Assembly (NCBI GenBank): GCA_021838635.1
Contig: JAKCDC010000001.1
Coordinates: 186,001-250,000, forward strand
Source: Pseudomonadota bacterium
Lineage (GTDB): Bacteria; Pseudomonadota; Gammaproteobacteria; Steroidobacterales; Steroidobacteraceae
Length of the DNA: 64,000 bases
Direction: 5' to 3'
The notes beneath the pieces are model-generated. The model ran no database searches and had not been told where the DNA came from. It saw only the letters and a program-made list of their open reading frames with translations. This document shows, one piece after another, positions 55,751 through 63,364 of this stretch (the stretch's first letter is position 1; each line of letters begins with the position of its first letter). The position numbers and the translations under genes are program-made.

Positions 55751-55846
55751 GTGAGATGCCATTCCCCGGCCGAATCCTGCATGAAGTGATCATGGCCGTG
55801 GAGGCATGAATCAAGTGGTTGTGCAGAGCTTTCACAGGGAGACGTC

Positions 55847-56056
55847 ATGGAGAAACGCGCATCAGTTCATTTGCAGGTGCTCGTTAATTATGATCTGGAT
55901 CCGGGCTACTCCAGTGAATCTGCGGAGGAAATTCTGAGGTCGCTTCGAGCGGCGTTGCCCCGAAATCGCGCCAAGGCAGTGCTGCGGACGTTTGAGGCGC
56001 GTATCACCCTGGCAGGACGCCCCGTCGGCGACGAGAAGAGAAGCCGACAGAATTGA
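55847..56056 (+). CDS. Small hypothetical protein
   Basis: A 69-residue product starting MEKRASVHLQVLVNYDLDPG, with a good AGGGAG site 5 nt upstream of the ATG. The middle (SAEEILRSLRAALPRNRAKAVLRTF) looks helical and basic. I recognise no family. Located at the right end of the island after the BlaI/M56 genes. Confidence 0.5.
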   Translation: MEKRASVHLQVLVNYDLDPGYSSESAEEILRSLRAALPRNRAKAVLRTFEARITLAGRPVGDEKRSRQN

Positions 56057-56362
56057 TTCGATGCCGTGGGGCCGCAAAATGCTGGTGGAGCGAACGTCGT
56101 ACGCAGGCGTGATCCATTGGGAAAAGAGCGGTGCCGGTCGCCACGGATTTCCGTGTCATAGGACCAGGCCGCGCCGTCCCTTCGCCTCCAGACATTACCT
56201 AGACAGACATCTCCCTGGCCAGGCAAAGTGTCTACAACATCTAGCCAGTGACCGCCCTGCGGCAGGCAAAATGAAGAGGTGAACTTCCGCCCCTGGTCGA
56301 TAGTGTAAATCCGCTCCCGACGTCGGTTGCGCCACGTTGTTTTGCGACGAGTTCAGTGGTGC
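56057..56362. other. 306-bp segment without a gene
   Basis: Between the small ORF and the tRNA-linked repeat. No integrase or other gene is recognisable here, although the position next to a tRNA would be typical for one. Confidence 0.4.
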
Positions 56363-56488
56363 TCGCGCAGCCTCTGATTCGCACTTGGAATATGCGGCTT
56401 GAGTCAAGTGCGACGGTGGGTGCGAATAATGGGGCAATGCCCGGCAATCGGCGGCAACGACACGGGCCAGCCCGATCGGGCTTTGATT
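56363..56488. repeat. Diverged extension of the tRNA-linked repeat (right copy)
   Basis: Counterpart of 51659-51792 at roughly three quarters identity. It contains the palindrome AGCCCGATCGGGCT (about 56469-56482). Confidence 0.65.
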
Positions 56489-56587
56489 ATGGAATTTCCC
56501 CAGCCATCAGAAATTTACCGCTGCTGCTGTTGCCGCAGCTTGCCGTGCATCGCCTGGGAATGGAGCGGGTGATGGGAATCGAACCCA
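56489..56587. repeat. Attachment-site-like direct repeat with tRNA-Gly 3' end (right copy)
   Basis: 98 of 99 bases equal the copy at 51793-51891. The right 27 bp are part of the intact tRNA-Gly gene. Together the copies bracket about 4.7 kb. Confidence 0.85.
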
Positions 56588-56634
56588 CGTTAGCAGCTTG
56601 GGAAGCTGCAGTTCTACCATTGAACTACACCCGC
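56561..56634 (-). tRNA. tRNA-Gly (CCC)
   Basis: On the minus strand: acceptor GCGGGTG...CACCCGC with discriminator T and encoded CCA; D-arm GTTC/GAAC; anticodon stem GCAGC/GCTGC with loop TTCCCAA, so positions 34-36 read CCC; T-arm GTGGG TTCGATT CCCAT. All stems pair. Total 74 nt including CCA. Its 3' end is the integration target of the island to its left. Confidence 0.93.
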
Positions 56635-56849
56635 GCGGGGGTCGTAATCTTACGGAATCGCGGGGCTTTCTGGCAATCGCCATCGGGGCAGGGTCGCTCG
56701 GCGCCCTGCGAGCAGCCTGCGCCTTCTGGGGTGCGGGCGGGGTGAAGTGCATACGCGCCGGGGAAGCGGAGCGGTGCGCATTAGTGGCTTCCATTCTGCT
56801 AGGGTCCGCCTATGGCCCGCATTCATCGTGTTTTGCCTGGGTGGCGCCC

Positions 56850-57455
56850 ATGAGCGTCACCGCCGAGCATTCATTCGCGCGCACCGTGTGCGTCTACTGT
56901 GCGTCCAGCAGCAGTGCCGATGCTGAATATCGTCGCGCGGCCTCCCGCCTCGGCGAGGTGCTAGCCGAGCAGGGCATTGCCATCGTGTACGGAGGCGGCG
57001 CCCGCGGATCGATGGGCGCGCTCGCCGATGGCGCGCTCGGACGCGGTGGGCGAGTCGTGGGCATTCTGCCCCAGTTCATGGCTGATCTCGAATGGGGACA
57101 CCGGGGGCTGAGCGAGCTGAAGCTGGTCGAGGACATGCGAACCCGCAAGCATCTGATGCTCTCCGGTGCGCATGCGGCGATTGCGTTGCCGGGCGGCAGC
57201 GGCACTTTTGAGGAACTGCTTGAGGCATTGACGCTGAAGCGCCTGGGCCTTTTTTTGGGTCCTATCGTGCTCGTGAATACGCGGAATTACTTCGAACCGC
57301 TCCGCATTCTGCTCGAAGCTGCAGTGCGGGAGCGCTTCATGGACGAACGGCATCTGGCAATGTGGCAGATCGTTTCTCGTGCCGAGGACGTGCCCGAGGC
57401 ACTCGCGAATGCCCCGGAGTGGTCCGCCGCGGCCCGCCAGTTCGCTGCAGTCTAG
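56850..57455 (+). CDS. LOG-family phosphoribohydrolase (TIGR00730)
   Basis: A 201-residue LOG protein with the PGGxGTxxE motif (PGGSGTFEE, 114-122), the nucleotide-binding GGGARGSMGALADGAL and the conserved MRTRKHLML. LOG enzymes release free base from nucleoside 5'-monophosphates (cytokinin activation in plants, AMP/NMP hydrolysis in bacteria). The ATG at 56850 removes a longer frame that would run through the tRNA region. It is convergent with the uppS-like gene, 7 nt apart. Confidence 0.9.
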   Translation: MSVTAEHSFARTVCVYCASSSSADAEYRRAASRLGEVLAEQGIAIVYGGGARGSMGALADGALGRGGRVVGILPQFMADLEWGHRGLSELKLVEDMRTRKHLMLSGAHAAIALPGGSGTFEELLEALTLKRLGLFLGPIVLVNTRNYFEPLRILLEAAVRERFMDERHLAMWQIVSRAEDVPEALANAPEWSAAARQFAAV

Positions 57456-57462
57456 GTTTCGC

Positions 57463-58170
57463 TCACGCTGATTCGGCCAGGACCTTGCCGAAGCGACGTT
57501 GGCGGCCACCGAAGTCCTCGAGTGCCGCGTGCAGACCGGCTTCGCCGAACTCCGGCCACAGCACGTCGGTGAAATAGAGTTCCGCGTACGCGCAGTCCCA
57601 GAGCAGGAAGTCAGATAGACGCTGATCGCCGCCGGTGCGGATCAGCAGATCAACCGCGCCGGCGTCCCCTGCGGAATGATCCACCTCGGCGAGTAGCGCC
57701 TCGAACGTCTCGGTGTTCAGGGTGCCGGTCGCGGCCCGGCGCACGGCCTCCAGAATGCTGTGCTTGGACGAATAGTCGACTGCGATACGCAGCCGCATCC
57801 GCGTGCAGTGCGCGGTCAGCTGCTCGCTGGTCTCGATCGCGCGCACCAGCCCCGATGGCAGCCGATCGCGGCGACCGATGACATTGATGCGTACGGAGTT
57901 GCGCAGGCAGCGGCGCGTTTCGCTCGCAAGATAGCACTGCAGCAGCCGCAGCAGCGATTCCACCTCGGGACTGGGCCGGCCCCAGTTGTCCGAGGAGAAT
58001 GCGTACAGTGTCAAGGTGCGGATGCCGGCACGGGCGCTCGCCTCAACGACGCGGCGCACCATTTTCGCGCCCTGCACGTGCCCGGCGCTGCGCGGCAGAC
58101 CCCGGCGCTGAGCCCAGCGGCCGTTGCCGTCCATGATGATGGCGACGTGAAATTTTCCCGTAGCGCTCAT
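57463..58170 (-). CDS. cis-Prenyltransferase (UppS-like)
   Basis: A 235-residue polyprenyl diphosphate synthase with the catalytic MDGNGRWA (Asp14), SSDNWGRPSPEV and the C-terminal DLLIRTGGDQRLSDFLLWDCAYAELYF followed by WPEF. Canonical gammaproteobacterial uppS sits with cdsA, dxr, rseP and bamA; this copy sits with a winged-helix regulator and a membrane protein instead. It may be a second paralogue with another chain length or the only copy. It overlaps the regulator gene by 4 nt. Confidence 0.88.
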   Translation of the reverse strand: MSATGKFHVAIIMDGNGRWAQRRGLPRSAGHVQGAKMVRRVVEASARAGIRTLTLYAFSSDNWGRPSPEVESLLRLLQCYLASETRRCLRNSVRINVIGRRDRLPSGLVRAIETSEQLTAHCTRMRLRIAVDYSSKHSILEAVRRAATGTLNTETFEALLAEVDHSAGDAGAVDLLIRTGGDQRLSDFLLWDCAYAELYFTDVLWPEFGEAGLHAALEDFGGRQRRFGKVLAESA

Positions 58171-58547
58171 GAGCGTCTCGTGGCCTTGATCACCGCTTCG
58201 ATGTGATCGAGATAACGGTACAGGGCATGGCGACCCGCCGGCGTGAGCCGATACTCGGATTTCGGGCGTCGTCCCGCGAACGACTTCTCACACTCGATGT
58301 AGCCAGCCTCTTCGAGCTTGCGCGCGTGCGCGCTCAAATTTCCGTCGCTGACGTCGAACAGCGCCTTCAGTTCATTGAAAGTCAGCTGCTCATTCACCGC
58401 CAGCGCGCTCATGATTCCGAGTCGGACGCGCTCATAAACGAGACGGTCGAATTTAGTGTCGTCCGCGCTCGCGGTTGCGTGTGGTGCGCTCTTCTCCAGG
58501 ACCGGTTCGTTCAGTGGCGCTTCGTTGCGACGGGTGTTCGACTTCAC
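58167..58547 (-). CDS. Winged-helix transcriptional regulator
   Basis: A 126-residue regulator: disordered lead (about 1-30), then FDRLVYERVRLGIMSALAVNEQLTFNELKALFDVSDGNLSAHARKLEEAGYIECEKSF and PKSEYRLTPAGRHAL. This is the ArsR/MarR-like group with a TrmB-style DNA-binding domain. It starts with GTG at 58547 and overlaps both neighbours by 4 nt. By context it probably controls its own operon; a palindrome lies beside the operon promoter. Confidence 0.88.
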   Translation of the reverse strand: MKSNTRRNEAPLNEPVLEKSAPHATASADDTKFDRLVYERVRLGIMSALAVNEQLTFNELKALFDVSDGNLSAHARKLEEAGYIECEKSFAGRRPKSEYRLTPAGRHALYRYLDHIEAVIKATRRS

Positions 58548-59134
58548 GCGACAGCCTCCGCGCGCGCATCGAGACGCCCGATCAGCAGTCCGAACACCAG
58601 GTGCAGCAGCCCAAAGCCGCCGCCGAGCACCACGTTGTGCCATCCCGGGGGGAGCACGTAGGCCATCATCCCGAGCACAACGAATAGCGCGCCCATGGAG
58701 CCGACCAGGCGCATCATCACCGGCGCGGTGAGCAGCGTGGCCGACAGGACGGCGCTGCCGTAGAGCAGCAGCCAAGTGCCGGGAATCAGCCGGGCCTCGC
58801 CCGCGTGCAGCAGCACCGCCGTCAGCACCCCGCCGGTCAGTAGCGCCGGCGCTAGGCACAGCACGAACCGTCGTGCCGGCCCACGGTACAGGGGCAGTCC
58901 CGTACCGGAGCTGTGCCGCGCGATCAGCACGATCCCGAGCCCCGCGCCGAGCACGCTTGCGAGCAGCCAGATGGGCAGCCAGTGTGGGGCGAGTCGTGGC
59001 AACGACGCCAGTCCCGCCGCGGCGAGCCCCACCAGACCCATGGCGACTCCGGCCGTACCCGGTACGGCAAAAGCGCCGGCCGCTTCGATCGAGGCGCGGA
59101 TGTAGTTCAGCGTTCCGAGCGCGTGGCTGTCCAT
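58544..59134 (-). CDS. Polytopic membrane protein, unknown function
   Basis: About 196 residues with five or six hydrophobic segments (GVAMGLVGLAAAGLASL, WLPIWLLASVLGAGLGIVLI, FVLCLAPALLTGGVLTAVLL, GTWLLLYGSAVLSATLL, GALFVVLGMMAYVLPPG, GGGFGLLHLVFGLLIG). ATG at 59134 (GGTGG upstream) or 59158. Proteins of this type are often paired with the winged-helix regulator that follows, possibly as a sensing or effector unit. First gene of the three-gene operon. Confidence 0.72.
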   Translation of the reverse strand: MDSHALGTLNYIRASIEAAGAFAVPGTAGVAMGLVGLAAAGLASLPRLAPHWLPIWLLASVLGAGLGIVLIARHSSGTGLPLYRGPARRFVLCLAPALLTGGVLTAVLLHAGEARLIPGTWLLLYGSAVLSATLLTAPVMMRLVGSMGALFVVLGMMAYVLPPGWHNVVLGGGFGLLHLVFGLLIGRLDARAEAVA

Positions 59135-59191
59135 GGCCACCGGGGAATTCGATCGCATCGGAGTGATCTGGCCGAAACAGATGGAGGCACT

Positions 59192-59238
59192 AATGTAGTG
59201 AAGAACTTCGCAGTCGTCAAGTACTCTGCATTGCAGAG
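59192..59238 (-). promoter_or_regulatory. Operon promoter with adjacent palindrome
   Basis: Minus strand: TTGACG (59215-59220), 17 bp, TACATT (59192-59197), 58 nt before the ATG at 59134. Just upstream of the -35 box is the perfect palindrome CTCTGCA-T-TGCAGAG (59224-59238), a likely operator for the operon's own regulator. Confidence 0.6.
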
Positions 59239-59308
59239 CGTAGAATGCCGAACCTTGGGCCGCGGCGGGACAAACAGGCCGCAATGAACGTAAGATATAT
59301 TCCTCGCC

Positions 59309-60454
59309 ATGGATCCGACGAACACCTCCTCCGGCCGCGATGGACGGCCCGAAAACTCGCCAGCACCGGCGGCGTCCGCAGCGCACGCAGGCAGTCCGGG
59401 GACTCCCGCACAGGCCGCCGCGCCGCTGCAACCGGGGCGTCGCACGGCCGTCATGATCGCCGGCATCGTGGTGCTTGCCACGATCGTGGCGGTGAGCATC
59501 TTGGCTTGGTGGTACGAGAGCCACTTTCTCACCACCGATGATGCGTTCATCGATACGCGCGTGGTCGCCGTGGCCCCGCGTGTGGCCGGGCAGGTGATCG
59601 CTGTGCCCGTGACGGACAACGAGCGAGTCGTTGCCGGTCAAGTGGTGGCGCAAATCGACCCGACGCCCTATCGACTCGCGCTGGCGCAGTCGCTTGCGGC
59701 TGAGCGGCTCGCCAAGACCGGACTTGCCCAGGCGCGTGCGAACATCGTGGTGGCGCAGGCCGCAGTGCAGCAGGCGCGGGCCGCCTATGTCAGCGCCGCG
59801 GCCCAGGCCGCCAATGCCAGAGCCAACCTCAAGCGCTACCGATTCCTGCATCAGCGCAACGCCAAGGCCGTGGCCCGGACCCAGATGGATCAGGTGCGCA
59901 CCGCAGCGCGCAGCGCGAGCGCCGAAGCGCTTGCCGCCCTGCAGCGGGTGAGCGGCGCCAGAGCCCAGATCGTAGCTGCGCGCGCGGCACTCGCTGGCGC
60001 AGTCGCCCGCGTGGCCAGTGCCCGCGCCGAAGTCAAATCGGCTCGACTCGACCTGAGCTACACGACCGTGCACGCCGCGCAGGCCGGACACGTCACCAAG
60101 AAGTCTGTCGCGGTCGGTAACTATGTCGGACCGGGCCAAGAACTCATGGCGATCGTCCCGCGGCAGCTGTGGGTTACGGCTAATTTCAAAGAAACCGACC
60201 TGAATCTGATCCACCCCGGCCAGCGCGTGAGCATCAACATCGATGCCTGTCCAAACGCCAAGGTGCGCGGACACGTCGTTTCGATCCAACGCGGCTCCGG
60301 CGAGGCATTCGATCTGCTGCCACCGCAGAATGCTACCGGCAACTACGTCAAGATCGTGCAGCGCGTGCCCGTACGGATCGATTTCGATTCGTTGCCGCCA
60401 CACTGCCTGATCGGCCCGGGCATGTCGGTCGAGCCGGACATCAGGGTCAACTGA
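59309..60454 (+). CDS. emrA: EmrA-type membrane fusion protein (HlyD family)
   Basis: A 381-residue periplasmic adaptor. A disordered Ala/Pro-rich cytoplasmic lead is followed by one membrane helix near 48-68 (AVMIAGIVVLATIVAVSILAWW). The biotinyl-lipoyl half-motifs are DAFIDTRVVAVAPRVAGQVIAVPV and AAQAGHVTKKSVAVGNYVGPGQELM, separated by a long Ala-rich coiled coil. It links the EmrB pump to an outer-membrane channel. emrB follows after 1 nt. Confidence 0.93.
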   Translation: MDPTNTSSGRDGRPENSPAPAASAAHAGSPGTPAQAAAPLQPGRRTAVMIAGIVVLATIVAVSILAWWYESHFLTTDDAFIDTRVVAVAPRVAGQVIAVPVTDNERVVAGQVVAQIDPTPYRLALAQSLAAERLAKTGLAQARANIVVAQAAVQQARAAYVSAAAQAANARANLKRYRFLHQRNAKAVARTQMDQVRTAARSASAEALAALQRVSGARAQIVAARAALAGAVARVASARAEVKSARLDLSYTTVHAAQAGHVTKKSVAVGNYVGPGQELMAIVPRQLWVTANFKETDLNLIHPGQRVSINIDACPNAKVRGHVVSIQRGSGEAFDLLPPQNATGNYVKIVQRVPVRIDFDSLPPHCLIGPGMSVEPDIRVN

Positions 60455-60455
60455 G

Positions 60456-62096
60456 ATGGCGCCGTCCGCTCACGAGGACGCGGCAGCCCACATCTGGACG
60501 CCCGCCCGTTCCGCCGCCGGGCGGCACAGTCCATGGCTGATCGCCATCATTATCTCCATTTCCGCCTTCATGGAGGTCCTCGATACCGCGATCGCCAACG
60601 TGTCGCTGCGTCACATCGCCGGCTCTTTGGCTGTCAGCTACGACCAAGCGACCTGGGTGCTGACGACCTATCTTGTGGCCAATGCCGTGGTCATACCCAT
60701 GAGCAGCTGGTTGAGCGACGTCTTCGGCCGTAAACGCTATTACATGTTCAGCGTTGCGCTGTTTACGATCTCCTCATTGTGTTGCGGCATCGCCTCATCG
60801 CTGCCAATGCTGATCATCTCGCGTGTAGCCCAAGGTCTCGGCGGTGGTGGTCTGCAGCCGAACACTCAGGCGATGCTGGTCGACTCCTTTCCGCCCGCTT
60901 CCAGGGGAAAAGCGATGGCGGTCTACGGCTTCACCGTGATTCTGGCTCCGATGCTTGGACCGCTGCTCGGGGGCGTCATTACCGACCGATTTTCCTGGCA
61001 CTGGATCTTCCTGATCAATGTGCCGATCGGCCTGCTGTCCCTTGCCCTGGTGAGTGCCTTCGTCGATGAGCCGCCGCTGCTCGTGAAAGAGCGTCGTGAG
61101 CGGTGGCGGCGCGGGATTCATTTCGATTTTCCGGGTGCCGTGCTGATCGCTCTCGGTTTGGGATTCCTCGAGATCATGACCGACCGGGGAGTCCAGGATG
61201 ACTGGTTTGGCAGCTCACTGATTCGCATTGCAGCCCTGACCGCGGCTGTCTGCATCGCCGGATTCGTCATCTGGGAGCTGTGGACTCCCCGCCCGTTGCT
61301 CGACATGCGTTTGTTCAAGCACCGCAATTTCGCCGCCGGTTCGCTCATTGTCATGGTGATCGGGGTGATTCTGTTCGGAACGACGCAGTTCGTGCCGCAG
61401 CTCGTGCAGCAGGTGCTCGGTTATACAGCCACCGAAGCGGGTCTGGTGTTGACCTTCGGCGGAATGATCACCATCGTCACCATGCCGCTTGCCGGCATTC
61501 TCAGCGGGCGCGTGCAGCCGCGTCTGCTGATGGGAATTGCTTTTCCCGTAATCGCCGTATCGCTGTGGATGATGTCGCATTTCACGGTAAACGAGACGTT
61601 TGCACAGATTGCGATCGCTCGCGCCTGGCAATCCGGTGCCATTCCGTTTCTGTTCGTGCCGCTGATGAGCGCCGCTTACATCGGCGTTCCGCCGCAGCGA
61701 ACCGGCAATGCAACGGCGATCATCAATGTCGCGCGCAACCTCGGCGGCAGCGTGGGCATCGGCATGGTCCAGGCGCTGTTCGCGCGTCGTCAGCAGTTTC
61801 ACCAGGCGCGGATGGTGAGTGCCTTGCAGCCGCTCAATCCAATTTATGAACACGCGGTCCGGACACTTTCACACGCATTCGTCACCCGAGGTGCGTCGCC
61901 TGCCGCGTCGCTGCAGATGGCCACCGCGGAGATCTACGCGATGATGCAGCGTCAGGCGCTGATGATGTCCTTCGCAGACGTGTTTCGCGCCCTGATGCTG
62001 TTCGTGCTGATCATTTCGCCGATTCTCCTGTTGCTTAAGCCCGGGCCGAACGCACACCGCGGCGGGGCCGCGGCCATGGGGGAAGCGCTAGGCTGA
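60456..62096 (+). CDS. emrB: EmrB-type MFS multidrug exporter (DHA2 family, 14 TM)
   Basis: A 546-residue exporter. Motifs: MEVLDTAIANVSLRHIAGSL and WVLTTYLVANAVVIPMSSWLSDVFGRK (motif A), plus GPLLGGVITDRFSWHWIFLINVPIG (motif C, family hallmark). It uses the proton gradient to expel drugs or metabolites with EmrA. Its stop overlaps the kynU start (TGATG), coupling the pump to tryptophan-degradation genes. Confidence 0.94.
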   Translation: MAPSAHEDAAAHIWTPARSAAGRHSPWLIAIIISISAFMEVLDTAIANVSLRHIAGSLAVSYDQATWVLTTYLVANAVVIPMSSWLSDVFGRKRYYMFSVALFTISSLCCGIASSLPMLIISRVAQGLGGGGLQPNTQAMLVDSFPPASRGKAMAVYGFTVILAPMLGPLLGGVITDRFSWHWIFLINVPIGLLSLALVSAFVDEPPLLVKERRERWRRGIHFDFPGAVLIALGLGFLEIMTDRGVQDDWFGSSLIRIAALTAAVCIAGFVIWELWTPRPLLDMRLFKHRNFAAGSLIVMVIGVILFGTTQFVPQLVQQVLGYTATEAGLVLTFGGMITIVTMPLAGILSGRVQPRLLMGIAFPVIAVSLWMMSHFTVNETFAQIAIARAWQSGAIPFLFVPLMSAAYIGVPPQRTGNATAIINVARNLGGSVGIGMVQALFARRQQFHQARMVSALQPLNPIYEHAVRTLSHAFVTRGASPAASLQMATAEIYAMMQRQALMMSFADVFRALMLFVLIISPILLLLKPGPNAHRGGAAAMGEALG

Positions 62097-63364
62097 TGGC
62101 TCTGACTCTGGAAGACGCGCTGCGCAACGACGCCGATGATCCGCTGCACCGGCTGCGCGCGCGGTTTGCGCTGCCGCGGACTGCCGACGGCGAGTCCGCT
62201 ATTTATCTGTGCGGGCATTCCTTGGGCTTGATGCCGCTCGCCGCGCGTGTCGACATGGTTGCCGCGCTCGACGACTGGGCGCGCTTGGCAGTGCTAGGCC
62301 ATGAGCAGGGCGAGCGGCCGTGGATCACCTACCATGACGTACTCGCGGCGCCAACCGCGGAACTCCTCGGCTGCCGGCCTGAGGAAATTGCGATCATGAA
62401 CACCCTCAGCGTCAATCTGCAGTTGATGATGGCGAGCTTCTTTCGACCCGCGGGTCACCGCCGCTGCATCGTGATCGAAGCGGGGGCCTTTCCGTCGGAT
62501 CGCTACGCCACCGCGACGCACTTGCAGTGGCACGGCCTTGACCCGGCCGACGCGCTTATCGAGATCGCACCTCGGGATGGGCAGGAGTGCGTAAGCGAGG
62601 AGGACATCGAGGCGTTGCTCGCACGTCGCGGCGAGGAGATCGCGCTCGTGCTCTGGCCGGGCGTGCAATATCTCACCGGTCAGGCATTTGACCTGGGGCG
62701 TATAGCGCGCGCTGCGCGCGCAGCCGGTGCGTTGTTCGGCGTTGACTTGGCGCATTCGGTGGGCAACATGCCGCAGCCGCTGCGCGCGCTCGAGGCGGAC
62801 TTCGCGGTCTGGTGCAATTACAAATATCTCAACGCGGGCCCCGGTGCGGTGGCCGGCTGCTTCGTGCACCAGCGGCACTTCGATGCGAACCGACCGCGGC
62901 TCGCAGGCTGGTGGGGGCACGAGCTGCAGACGCGGTTCCGGATGCCGCAGGCGTTCCGTGCCGCGTACGGCGCTGCCGGTTTTCAGCTCAGCAATCAGTC
63001 GGTGTTCGCGGCTGCGCCGCTCATCGCCTCCCTCGGCTTGTTCCACGAGGCCGGCGCGCAGCGCCTGCGCGAGAAATCGCTCGCTCTCGGCAGGTTCTTC
63101 GCTGAGCTGCTCGCGGTGCACACCCCGCAGGTACGCATCATTACGCCGCGCGAGCCGGCCGCGCATGGCGCTCAGCTGTCGCTGCGCATCGGCACCGATC
63201 CGGCACGGGCGAGGCGCATCTTCCAGCGGCTCGCGGCGCACGGGGCGATTTGCGACTGGCGGGAGCCGGACATCATCCGTGCCGCCCCCGCGCCGCTCTA
63301 CAACAGCTTCACCGACGTGTTCACGTTCGTGATGCGCCTCGCCGAGGCGCTGCGCGCCGCATGA
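62096..63364 (+). CDS. kynU: Kynureninase
   Basis: A 422-residue PLP enzyme that cleaves kynurenine or 3-hydroxykynurenine to (3-hydroxy)anthranilate and alanine. Motifs: YLCGHSLGLMP at the start, the phosphate-binding NTLSVNLQLMM, DLAHSVGNMP with the cofactor-stacking region, and the Schiff-base lysine near 243 in WCNYKYLNAGPGA. The kmo start overlaps its stop by 4 nt. It belongs to the kynurenine route used for tryptophan breakdown or NAD synthesis. Confidence 0.95.
   Translation: MALTLEDALRNDADDPLHRLRARFALPRTADGESAIYLCGHSLGLMPLAARVDMVAALDDWARLAVLGHEQGERPWITYHDVLAAPTAELLGCRPEEIAIMNTLSVNLQLMMASFFRPAGHRRCIVIEAGAFPSDRYATATHLQWHGLDPADALIEIAPRDGQECVSEEDIEALLARRGEEIALVLWPGVQYLTGQAFDLGRIARAARAAGALFGVDLAHSVGNMPQPLRALEADFAVWCNYKYLNAGPGAVAGCFVHQRHFDANRPRLAGWWGHELQTRFRMPQAFRAAYGAAGFQLSNQSVFAAAPLIASLGLFHEAGAQRLREKSLALGRFFAELLAVHTPQVRIITPREPAAHGAQLSLRIGTDPARARRIFQRLAAHGAICDWREPDIIRAAPAPLYNSFTDVFTFVMRLAEALRAA

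Noticed and set aside
59135-60403. Long minus-strand frame joined to the membrane-protein gene
   Set aside because: It is antisense to emrA, rich in His/Gly/Arg as shadow frames are, and crosses the predicted promoter of the operon.
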